Shown: piece by piece, positions 55,500 to 63,228 of the stretch
Position numbering within the stretch: the first letter of the stretch is position 1
Layout: each line of letters opens with the position of its first letter
From: Prochlorococcus marinus bv. HNLC2
GTDB taxonomy: Bacteria; Cyanobacteriota; Cyanobacteriia; PCC-6307; Cyanobiaceae
Assembly: GCA_000218745.1 (NCBI GenBank)
Contig: GL947595.1
Coordinates: 368,456-432,455, forward strand
Direction: 5' to 3'
Length of the DNA stretch: 64,000 nt
Notes under the pieces: model-generated
Told to the model about the DNA's origin: nothing
Database searches by the model: none
Seen by the model: only the letters and a program-made list of their open reading frames with translations
Translations under genes and position numbers: made by a program

Positions 55500-56279
55500 T
55501 CATCTCAAAATATCCCATCCATTATCATGCTCCTTAAGTTTTATGTTTACATCAAATAGATTATTTATATTTTTACTATTGATAATTTGATATGGATTTC
55601 CATCCTCAACTATTATTCTGTCTTTTAAAAATATCACTCTATTAAAATTTTTATTTATAAGGTTTATATCATGTGTAATACATAAAATACTTATACCTGT
55701 ATTAGTTAATTTTTGAATTTTGTCTGTCAGGAATATTTGGGATTTTAAATCAAGATTTATTGTTGGTTCATCTAGGATTAAGACAATAGGGTTTTTAATT
55801 ATTGCCCTTGCAATAAGAGCAAACTGTTTCTCACCATCTGATAGACAAAAAAATTCTTTTTCAGCAATATTTTGTAGTGACATGCTTTTTATTAAATTAT
55901 TTGCTAATTTCACATCATTTTTATTAGAGCTATTAACTTTGCAGTAACAACCATATAAACCACTTATTAGTAGATCAATAACTTTGATATTTGGATATAT
56001 TCTTTTCTTTATTTCATTATTAACAGTACTTATTTTTGCTCTTAGTTCCCATATATCAATAAGTTCTTTGTTAAAAATCCTCAAAATTTTATTATCTTTT
56101 TCGACTGGATATAAATTTCTATTAATTAAATCAACTATAGAAGATTTCCCTGATCCATTAGGTCCTAAAATAATAACTGATTCCTTAAGCTTAAATTTAA
56201 CATTCAAATTTTTTATTACTTGATAACCATTTTTGTATGAATCAACCTCTCTAGCTTCAAACCAGTAAGTGTTATTCAC
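55500..56279 (-). CDS. Orphan ABC transporter ATPase (ModF/FhuC-like)
   Basis: A 259-aa ATPase with Walker A GPNGSGKSS, a divergent signature LSDGEKQF, Walker B IVLILDEPTINLD and a THDINLI switch. The sequence resembles metal or siderophore ATPases and stand-alone ModF-like proteins. No full permease adjoins it. Start GTG 56279 overlaps the TGA of the upstream 34-aa gene (GTGA). The signature Asp instead of Gly is unusual but tolerated in this group. Confidence 0.83.
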   Translation of the reverse strand: MNNTYWFEAREVDSYKNGYQVIKNLNVKFKLKESVIILGPNGSGKSSIVDLINRNLYPVEKDNKILRIFNKELIDIWELRAKISTVNNEIKKRIYPNIKVIDLLISGLYGCYCKVNSSNKNDVKLANNLIKSMSLQNIAEKEFFCLSDGEKQFALIARAIIKNPIVLILDEPTINLDLKSQIFLTDKIQKLTNTGISILCITHDINLINKNFNRVIFLKDRIIVEDGNPYQIINSKNINNLFDVNIKLKEHDNGWDILR

Positions 56280-56380
56280 GAAAATTTACTACTCCAGAAA
56301 AAAAATAACTGAATTGACGATCCAATAAAAATCAATAGATAAAGCCAATTAAGCCATGCAGGTCTATTCTCTTTTCTCAT
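56276..56380 (-). CDS. Very small membrane protein (34 aa)
   Basis: ATG 56380 to TGA 56276-56278: MRKENRPAWLNWLY followed by one hydrophobic helix (LLIFIGSSIQLFFFW). It starts two bases after the Rieske gene stop and overlaps the ATPase start, which argues for real translational coupling. No family known. Confidence 0.5.
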   Translation of the reverse strand: MRKENRPAWLNWLYLLIFIGSSIQLFFFWSSKFS

Positions 56381-56382
56381 TA

Positions 56383-57728
56383 CTATACCAATATCAAAAA
56401 TAAGATTAATGGAGAAGCATATCTAATAAGTGTTTTTTTTATAATTTGTAGATTATTAATAATTTCAAGCTTACTAATTTCAGGAGGATACTTAAAAATT
56501 AATTCATCATAAACATCCATATTATTTTCTAATTTCTTACTATATTTCCAAGGATTATCTTTGGCTTCTGATTTTTGTACCAATTCCAATAATATTTAAT
56601 AATTTTGTCTTCTCCTAAAAGCTTAATTTCGTCATTTTTTAATAAATCTAGTTTTAAATTATATGTTTGCGTTTTTAATATCATATAGTCTTCATTAAAA
56701 ATTTTATAAAATGTTTTTCTTTGTATTTCTTCGAATAAAACTAAATTCCTCATGATTTTATTCTTCATAAATTTCCTATAATGTCTTACGATTACTCTCG
56801 CTTTATTATTTCCTAAAGGTATATGATCTAGAACTTGAACATATCTTGATTTGCTTGGATCCCCCTTATATATAAGAATTCTTCCTGGAGGTATAAATTT
56901 AATTCTTATAAATTCTTTTGAGGGATCATTTTTGTAGGAGTAAATACTTTCAATAAAATCTTTATTAATATTAATTTTTTGATTAAAACTTGTAAGTACA
57001 TTTTTATTAACATCTTTATCAGGAATCGTATCACCGTGTACCCAGAATATATGAAGAATATCTAAATGATTTTCAATAATTCTTGCCCAATCACATTTAA
57101 AGTCAACAAGTACTTCTTCAAATACATATTCATCGGCTTTAAATCCGTGTTTATTTAATTCATGTTTATTAGGATTTAATTCCTCTTCATTATCACTAAT
57201 ATTTGTTTCTGGCTTTTCACAATAATTGATAAATACATAATCGTCTTTAATTAATGTTTTATATTGATAAAGATGAATTTTCTTTGCATAGCTTTTATAG
57301 TTACTATCAATAATATGACTACAAGTTAATCTATCAATATTTTTGCAACTACCTTCTGAAGTAAATTTTGCTCCATGATACGGACAAGTTAATTCACCGT
57401 CTTTTAAATCCCCTCCAAAAAATGAAGCTCCTCTATGTGGGCATACATTTTTTACACATCGGACGGTATGATTTTCATCCTTGAATAAAAGAAGAGGTTC
57501 ATCATACATAGAGAAATAAAAGATTTTATTTTTCTTTAATTCTTTTAAAGGACAAATGGCGTACCAACCATAAATGCCTATTTCTAACTCTTTTGATGTT
57601 TCTTTTATTTCATAATTATCTATTTTTACAATTCGCTCTTCTCTAAAAGTCTTCAGATCCTCTCCTAAAGGCTTTAATACAGTATTAAAGTCTCCTGATT
57701 TAAAGAAATTGATCTGGTTATTCTTCAT
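56383..57728 (-). pseudogene. Rieske oxygenase (PaO/Lls1-like), split by a one-base frameshift
   Basis: About 448 aa if repaired. The Rieske 2Fe-2S site is CPHRGASFFGG with CPYHGAKF (C-x-H and C-x2-H), and the mononuclear iron site is LDILHIFWVH (D-x2-H-x4-H). The long frame then reads WNWYKNQKPKII and stops at 56529. The next frame gives KSEAKDNPWKYSKKL and runs to 56383 with a hydrophobic end (LILFLILV). One A is missing in the AAAAA run near 56572. The architecture is that of pheophorbide a oxygenase relatives with a C-terminal membrane helix; the substrate is unknown. Confidence 0.83.
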
Positions 57729-58268
57729 GAACTTTTTTTAAATAACCCTATTTCTCTGGGCACTATAACCCAATGAAATAATTAATTACTTATTAATAAA
57801 CAAATTCTCTATCTTTTGTAGCAATATTAATTTTTTAAAAATTTATAATTTTTGTGATTTTATGTTCTTTAAGTAGTTATTTTCTTTGTTTTTTGGATAA
57901 ATATCTGTACATTGTCATAATAAATACTTCTCAACAAGAAAAATTAGTAATTACTTATTAAAAAAGTAACTCGGATATGGCTTCATAAATTTTTATTATT
58001 CCTAGTTATGAAAAAATATAATTTCAGATAATCCCTCAAAAAATTATTTAATGATTTTAAGTTAAGTTATATAATAATTTTTAGTTCATGCGAAAAGATT
58101 TTTTATTCTGTGTGAAATTTTATAGTGATTTAATAAGGTTATTATTTTATGATTTTTAACCAATATTAAAAATTAAATAAATAATTATCTCAATAGCAAT
58201 AAATATTTATCTACAAAGTTAACTTTTAGCTGTGATATTATGGATATGTCAAACTAAGAATTACTGAC
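57729..58268. other. Gene-free AT-rich stretch (540 bp)
   Basis: No frame longer than about 20 codons with a good start, no tRNA-like fold and no strong terminator is visible. It contains the promoter regions of the Rieske gene (minus) and the secreted 114-aa gene (plus), and a 13-base direct repeat TAATTACTTATTA at 57783 and 57948 that may be chance in such AT-rich DNA. A small RNA cannot be excluded. Confidence 0.6.
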
Positions 58269-58613
58269 ATGATTAAGTTTATAGTGGTTTTTCTGATTTC
58301 AACATTTATCTTTATTCCTACTAAACCTTCCTTCTCAAAAGAAGTTTCTCAAAAAAATTTAGATAAATTAGTTGATAAAGTTTCTGTAAAATTTGCAAGA
58401 ACTTTCTGTAATACATCAAATTTTGGGATTTCTGATCAAGGAGCAATAGAATTTGCAATAGGTGAAACAAAAAAGGAATTCTCTAAAAATAAATTAATTA
58501 ATTTAATAAACCAATCAGATGTTAATAAAAAAATTGTCTTAAAAATAGAAAATGAATGCCAAGTTTATGATTTTCCTGTAGAAGAACTATCAAAATTTGT
58601 AATCAATAATTAA
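58269..58613 (+). CDS. Secreted hypothetical protein (114 aa)
   Basis: A signal peptide (about 1-23, FIFIPTKPSFS then KE) followed by a helical soluble domain with two cysteines (C47 and C97) that could pair. No family recognised. First of a run of small genes ending at the initiator tRNA. Confidence 0.7.
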   Translation: MIKFIVVFLISTFIFIPTKPSFSKEVSQKNLDKLVDKVSVKFARTFCNTSNFGISDQGAIEFAIGETKKEFSKNKLINLINQSDVNKKIVLKIENECQVYDFPVEELSKFVINN

Positions 58614-58616
58614 AAG

Positions 58617-58802
58617 TTATTTATTTTTTCCTACCCAATCATTTGGTTTTTCCATCATCCAATCAAATACGCCTTTTGAATCAAGATTCTTAGATGCCAA
58701 AACAAAAAATATTGGAAAAATTAATGATGTTATAGCTATTAGAGTAATCTCAACTTTTCCTAATCCCATTTCAGAGAATGCCATAGCAAAATTAGTTATC
58801 AT
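58617..58802 (-). CDS. Small membrane protein (61 aa)
   Basis: One transmembrane helix (about 19-38, EITLIAITSLIFPIFFVLA) with a soluble tail NLDSKGVFDWMMEKPNDWVGKNK rich in Trp and Asp. Resembles short thylakoid proteins but I cannot name it. Converges with the secreted protein gene (3 bp). Confidence 0.65.
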   Translation of the reverse strand: MITNFAMAFSEMGLGKVEITLIAITSLIFPIFFVLASKNLDSKGVFDWMMEKPNDWVGKNK

Positions 58803-58876
58803 ATTTATACTAAAATTAAAATATTAGCATAAGTATTTTATATTTTTTTTAATTATTATAAAGTTTAAATCTTACT

Positions 58877-59032
58877 TCATAATATAAATTCTTTAGACAT
58901 TGTTCTTAATTGCTCTAGATTTAGTCTCTCTAAATAATTTTTCATATCTATATAAGATTTTTCAGATCTAGCTTTTAAATCATCGTTAAATATTGAAGTA
59001 GTAATGAGTTCAACTAGATGATCTTTATCCAT
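58877..59032 (-). CDS. Small acidic-basic helical protein (51 aa)
   Basis: ATG 59032 to TGA 58877. Sequence MDKDHLVELITTSIFNDDLK then SYIDMKNYLERLNLEQL is amphipathic and soluble. No family recognised. Start is preceded by AAGGTAAGT on the coding strand, a possible Shine-Dalgarno. Confidence 0.5.
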   Translation of the reverse strand: MDKDHLVELITTSIFNDDLKARSEKSYIDMKNYLERLNLEQLRTMSKEFIL

Positions 59033-59191
59033 ACTTACCTTTTAGCTTAATCTCGCAACAACACCATTAAATAATTATTAAAAATCAAATAAAAATTTAA
59101 TTAAAAATTTATATATACTAATCATTTGTATAAAGTACCTATTTATTCTTTTAAAATTTTTAAATAAATTTAAGATAGTTTTATATACTTA

Positions 59192-59344
59192 ATGACTCTA
59201 GAATCCTTTTTATTAATACTAGCGCCTCTGTTTATATTCATTTTTGGTGTTTTGATTATCCCATATATTTCGAAACCAAAAAGTAAGGAGTTAATAGATC
59301 CTCACAAAATAATTAGTGATTTTGAAAAGAAATATATTTATTAA
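59192..59344 (+). CDS. Small membrane protein (50 aa)
   Basis: An N-terminal transmembrane helix (about 4-25, ESFLLILAPLFIFIFGVLIIP) and a charged cytoplasmic tail (KPKSKELIDPHKIISDFEKK). Similar in plan to photosystem small subunits, but no specific match. Clean start and stop. Confidence 0.5.
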   Translation: MTLESFLLILAPLFIFIFGVLIIPYISKPKSKELIDPHKIISDFEKKYIY

Positions 59345-59418
59345 TAAAAATTTTTAAAGAAGCTATTTCTTTAATCCAATTTTTTTGATATTAAGAAGTC
59401 ATTCAATCAAATTAGTTC

Positions 59419-59538
59419 ATGAACACAGAAATGTTTTTTATTATATTGGCTCATTTAAGTTTATTTTTAACCTTTCTTTTGATATATCCTATTTTTAGTT
59501 CTTCAAAAAAAACCAAATATAAAACCTACAGAAGGTAG
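59419..59538 (+). CDS. Small membrane protein (39 aa), 3' end uncertain
   Basis: MNTEMFFIILAHLSLFLTFL plus IYPIFSSSK: one hydrophobic helix. The frame as written ends KTKYKTYRR at 59538. If one A of the eight-A run (59505-59512) is removed, the tail becomes KKPNIKPTEGSVNF with a stop at 59551, which looks more natural. I report the frame as it stands. Confidence 0.4.
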   Translation: MNTEMFFIILAHLSLFLTFLLIYPIFSSSKKTKYKTYRR

Positions 59539-59629
59539 TGTTAATTTTTAACAAGAACATAAAATAATTATAAAATTTAGGAGGTAATTCTTTTTTTCAT
59601 ATTAGAAATATATTCTTGAGTATAAATTT

Positions 59630-59788
59630 ATGGAAAATTTCGAAAGCGATCAATCATTTAGGACTTTTTCTGAGACTGTTTCTAACAAAAGTTATTTAGA
59701 GTTACTAGAAAGATATATTTTATTGGATAAAACAAGTGATTTAGATAAAAAACATAAAGAGTGGAGCAATAATTTCACTAACAATTGA
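59630..59788 (+). CDS. Small hydrophilic protein (52 aa)
   Basis: MENFESDQSFRTFSETVSNK then SYLELLERYILLDKTSDLDK: a soluble amphipathic peptide without motif. Start ATG 59630 follows a GGAGG at 59580-59584 too far upstream to be its ribosome site. Real gene likely from composition only. Confidence 0.45.
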   Translation: MENFESDQSFRTFSETVSNKSYLELLERYILLDKTSDLDKKHKEWSNNFTNN

Positions 59789-59891
59789 TATGTAAGTTAA
59801 AATTCTATCTCTTAAAACTTTTCAAATAAAAGATATGTTAATTACTATAGTTAAAAGTTATAAATAAATCTTTTTTTTATATTTAATTCAT

Positions 59892-60032
59892 CTAAATAAA
59901 CAAATCATCTAAACCGCTATATATCTCATCCTTTTCTCTAATGGATTCTTCCTCTATTAAATAAACTTCATCTTTGGCTTGATAGCAAAGATAACCAAAG
60001 CTAATAAATAGTATTGCGAATGGAATAAGCAT
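59892..60032 (-). CDS. Small membrane protein (46 aa)
   Basis: ATG 60032 to TAG 59892. N-terminal helix LIPFAILFISFGYLCYQ followed by an acidic tail (DEVYLIEEESIREKDEIYSG). No family recognised. Faces the RHH-like gene head-to-head with 70 bp between. Confidence 0.5.
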   Translation of the reverse strand: MLIPFAILFISFGYLCYQAKDEVYLIEEESIREKDEIYSGLDDLFI

Positions 60033-60102
60033 AAATTATTTTATTGACTTGTTTTAAATATAGTGCAACACTATTTGTAGTCAAGTGCTGTACTTTATTT
60101 AA

Positions 60103-60461
60103 ATGCCTACTAAAAAAAGAAGGATAGGATTTATTCCAAGATTTGATGTTTTGAAGGTTATTAATAAAATTTCAGAAGAGGAGAAATTAAGTAATTCAAA
60201 GGTTGTGAATATATTAATAGAAGAAGCACTATATGCTAGGGGGCTAATTGAAAAGATTGAAAAAAGATATATACCAGCGATTATAAAGATTTTGTCTATA
60301 ATATTAATTATTTGGAAAACATATTTTATAAAGATGATTTTAAATTTAACAATGATAAAGAAGTCTCTAAGGAATATAAAAATGATAAAAAAATATATAA
60401 AAGATTTATTCAGTTTTTGCATTTTAAAAAAATGATGAGTATTTTTGATGAATATAATTAG
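60103..60461 (+). pseudogene. Small RHH-like (ribbon-helix-helix) protein, split by a one-base frameshift
   Basis: The first about 65 codons read PTKKRRIGFIPRFDVLKVIN, EEEKLSNSKVVNILIEEALYARGL, a CopG/Arc-like RHH pattern. The frame then continues as an unnaturally Ile/Lys-rich stretch to 60435. The alternative frame from about 60270 reads TSDYKDFVYNINYLENIFYK and runs to TAG 60459-60461, clearly protein-like. Restoring one base near 60268-60271 gives about 119 aa. It would be a DNA-binding regulator next to a tRNA gene. Confidence 0.6.
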
Positions 60462-60529
60462 TAATAAGTGAAGCACTTTTTAATGATTAATTGTACCCTA
60501 ACTAAAGTTTAATAATAATTCTTCTTAAT

Positions 60530-60550
60530 AAAAAAACCCGCTATTGCGGG
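60530..60550 (-). terminator. Terminator of the initiator tRNA gene
   Basis: CCCGC (60537-60541) and GCGGG (60546-60550) pair around a TATT loop; the seven A at 60530-60536 become a U-tract on the minus strand, 8 bases after the tRNA 3' end. Confidence 0.85.
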
Positions 60551-60558
60551 TAATTATT

Positions 60559-60635
<77 letters not shown>

Positions 60636-60680
60636 ACATATTATTAGCATACATCTGAATGTGCTAAATTTGTTAATTTT

Positions 60681-61646
60681 TTATGATTCCTGGAATTTTA
60701 GTTCACCTTTAACTTCTAGATTCACACCCTCCGGAAGACTAAAAATCTTTTCTTCAATATCTTGAATACGAATATTTGTTATCCAATCTAATTGCTTAAT
60801 TAAATGTAATCCAACTGCATGTTTTGCTCGCTTAGAACCATCTTCAACTTTTAAGGCCAAACCAATTCCATCTCTTAATTTACCTAAACAAAGTATTCCT
60901 TCAGCTCCTCCTTTACTAATAATTTTTCCGTGACTTGCTTTAATTATTTCAGTATCAAAATAGTTATTATCACTAATCAATACGGGATTTGAGGAAATTG
61001 CTCTACTAATCTGCTCTAATTCCGCATTTTCAGAACTACTTAATATTGAATATAAATTTGCTATTTCTACTAACTTTAAATATAAGGTAGGAGCCCCACA
61101 GTCATCTCTCTCTGCAAAAATATCTGAAGCTGGAATATTAAGAAGATCAGAGATTATTCTAAAAATCTCTATTTGTAATGGATGTTCACCTTTTAAATAT
61201 GTATTAAGAGGCCAATTAAGTTTTTTGCATGTTGCTAAGAAAGCAGCATGTTTTCCAGAACAATAGTGATTTAAAGGGCTATTACCTTTAATGGGACACT
61301 TTAGATATTTAATATCAATATCAAACTCCCATAGTATTTTAAATGCTTCTCTTGCGTGCAGCATTGATCCTCTATGGGAACCGCTTGCTAAAGCAATTGA
61401 TTTAAGAGGTTCATTTATCTTTGAGGAAGCTCCGCTACTAACAAATGGAATTGCTTGGAATGGTTTTAAAGCTGATCTTATAAAACTTTTATATTCTGGA
61501 TTGCCCGCACACATCAAGACCCTTCCTTTCTTATCGCAAACTACTGCATGAACTTTGTGAATTGACTCTAAATGTGAGCCTCTCTTGAGAATTACCTCAA
61601 TTGGAGGATTATTAGAAGTATATAAATTTTTAAAATTAGAACTCAT
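60681..61646 (-). CDS. Asparaginase family protein (PF06089 type)
   Basis: A 321-aa protein of the asparaginase II-like family found in many bacteria and fungi, distinct from E. coli AnsA/AnsB. Conserved blocks: RGSHLESIHK, IRSALKPFQAI, SGSHRG, CSGKHAAFLATC and SKGGAEGI. Predicted to hydrolyse L-asparagine, by family. It has no signal peptide. Ends 45 bp from the tRNA. Confidence 0.88.
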   Translation of the reverse strand: MSSNFKNLYTSNNPPIEVILKRGSHLESIHKVHAVVCDKKGRVLMCAGNPEYKSFIRSALKPFQAIPFVSSGASSKINEPLKSIALASGSHRGSMLHAREAFKILWEFDIDIKYLKCPIKGNSPLNHYCSGKHAAFLATCKKLNWPLNTYLKGEHPLQIEIFRIISDLLNIPASDIFAERDDCGAPTLYLKLVEIANLYSILSSSENAELEQISRAISSNPVLISDNNYFDTEIIKASHGKIISKGGAEGILCLGKLRDGIGLALKVEDGSKRAKHAVGLHLIKQLDWITNIRIQDIEEKIFSLPEGVNLEVKGELKFQES

Positions 61647-61647
61647 T

Positions 61648-62142
61648 TCAAATATTTGTGTTTTGGAAAAATAATATCCCTAATAAAATTAATGAAAAAT
61701 TAATAGCTGTTATCTGAGAAATATTTTTTAAAATTGGCTTAACCTCAATAGATGCAATTAAACTTTCTTTTTCCTTTAATTGAATAGGTTTTATCCAGAT
61801 TTGGCCATCATACCAACCAGATTCTTCATATTCTACTTTTTCGGAAATTAATCTTTTATATATATGATTCCAGCCTAAAAGTAATCTTATAGAAATTAAT
61901 AATGGAGCTGAAAGGCTACTAAAAAAACTAATTAATATATATTTGAAATTATTTTCACTGTAATAAACGCTACCTGAGGATATTATCAAAAAGAGTAAAA
62001 AGAAAATTACCCAAATAGATATTAGAACTAAGATATATTTTTTATTTGATTTAGGAAGTGAGAAAACGATTGAGTTTGATAATTCAAGATATTCATTTGT
62101 TGGTTGTTGCTCCTTAGGTACAGGGCATTTTGAATAACTCAT
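61648..62142 (-). CDS. CGLD27-like (DUF1230) membrane protein
   Basis: 164 aa beginning CPVPKEQQPTNEYLELSNS, the hallmark of the cyanobacterial and plastid CGLD27 family. Two to three transmembrane helices (about 36-58, 67-90 and near 142-160) surround a soluble loop YEESGWYDGQIWIKP. In Arabidopsis the relative is linked to iron and light acclimation; role here inferred. One base before the asparaginase gene. Confidence 0.85.
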   Translation of the reverse strand: MSYSKCPVPKEQQPTNEYLELSNSIVFSLPKSNKKYILVLISIWVIFFLLFLIISSGSVYYSENNFKYILISFFSSLSAPLLISIRLLLGWNHIYKRLISEKVEYEESGWYDGQIWIKPIQLKEKESLIASIEVKPILKNISQITAINFSLILLGILFFQNTNI

Positions 62143-62148
62143 AAACTT

Positions 62149-62499
62149 TTAAGGATAAATCAGATTTTCTCCATTACTCCAAAATGATTCAAGATCATAA
62201 AATTTTCTATATTCAGGTTGAAATATATTAACAATAAGATCTCCATAATCTAATAATGCCCATTTGGCTTCGTTAATTCCTTCTTTTCTTAATGGCTCTA
62301 ATTTAGCAACTTCTTTTAATTCTTCTTCTACAGAGTTAGTTATTGATCTAACCTGAACATCTGATAAACCTTCTGCAATTAAAATCCAATCACTTATATA
62401 AGAAACCTTGTTTATATTAATCAATCTTATATCTTTTGCTTTTTTATTATCACAAGCTTTTGCAGCAATTAAAACGATTTTCTTATTGTCCATAGACAT
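62149..62499 (-). CDS. rsfS: Ribosomal silencing factor RsfS
   Basis: About 116 aa from ATG 62499 (MSMDNKKIVLIAAKACDNKKAKD). It binds L14 and blocks subunit joining in starvation. Family core: ISDWILIAEGLSDVQVRSI, EAKWALLDYGDLIVNIF and the final REKFYDLE-like segment RKFYDLESFW. The start lies inside the 3' end of the DUF3318 gene, 14 bp before its stop; a longer frame upstream is not supported. Confidence 0.93.
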   Translation of the reverse strand: MSMDNKKIVLIAAKACDNKKAKDIRLININKVSYISDWILIAEGLSDVQVRSITNSVEEELKEVAKLEPLRKEGINEAKWALLDYGDLIVNIFQPEYRKFYDLESFWSNGENLIYP

Positions 62500-63121
62500 T
62501 TTCGCTGGAGACTGATCTTTGTGAACCTTCTTGCTGTGATAACTCAGATCTGGCTTTTTCTGCACTTTTTCTAAGAGCGTCTAATCGATCTTCAAAAAAG
62601 GTTCTATTTTTCTTTTTCCTTGTTTTTTCAATCAATTCCTTTAAAGCTCCACCAAGACTCTTATATGCATTTGGAATACTATAGCCAAATCTACATGCCA
62701 AGTCTATTGCTCTTTCATCAGCTGATATCGCATCACGAAGTCTTTTCTCGGAATTATTTTTAGTATAAAGCCTATATCCTGCAAATCCTGATAAACCTAG
62801 AGCCATTAGAAGTAGTAATCCATCTTGAACCCATAATTCCCCAATAGCACCTCCTAAACCAATCGCTAAAGCTGCCATTTCCCATCCATCTCTAGGAATA
62901 GAGTCATTTTGAATCTTTCCAACCTCATGCCAAAATAATAAGTTTCTATGGTCAATTGCAAAGTTATCCCATTTATCTAAATCAACCTGAATTTCCACTT
63001 CATCTCTACCAATCTCTTCTAAAGTTATTAACGGAGGATCTATTGATACAGCAGCTTCAATAAAAACCCAACTTTCATTTTCTGGTGGCAACAAACTTTT
63101 TAGTCGTTGAAGTTCGCTCAT
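62483..63121 (-). CDS. DUF3318 protein
   Basis: A 212-aa protein starting MSELQRLKSLLPPENESWVFIEAA, typical of cyanobacterial DUF3318. One or two transmembrane segments near 82-117 (EMAALAIGLGGAIGELWVQDGLLLLMALGLSG split across two helices) and a C-terminal coiled coil (LIEKTRKKKNR...). Function unknown. Overlaps rsfS and is divergent from carB. Confidence 0.85.
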   Translation of the reverse strand: MSELQRLKSLLPPENESWVFIEAAVSIDPPLITLEEIGRDEVEIQVDLDKWDNFAIDHRNLLFWHEVGKIQNDSIPRDGWEMAALAIGLGGAIGELWVQDGLLLLMALGLSGFAGYRLYTKNNSEKRLRDAISADERAIDLACRFGYSIPNAYKSLGGALKELIEKTRKKKNRTFFEDRLDALRKSAEKARSELSQQEGSQRSVSSENVYGQ

Positions 63122-63228
63122 AAATAATTATTTTCTAATATCACTATAGAAAGAAATGTTGCTTTTCAAGTAAGTTGATTAACATCTGATGATTTATAAG
63201 TACCATAAAATAGAGTAATTTTTAAATT

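Noticed and set aside
57783..57960. 13-base direct repeat TAATTACTTATTA in the gene-free gap
   Set aside because: Only A, T and one C; two copies 165 bases apart can arise by chance in such AT-rich DNA, and no further copies or integrase were seen.
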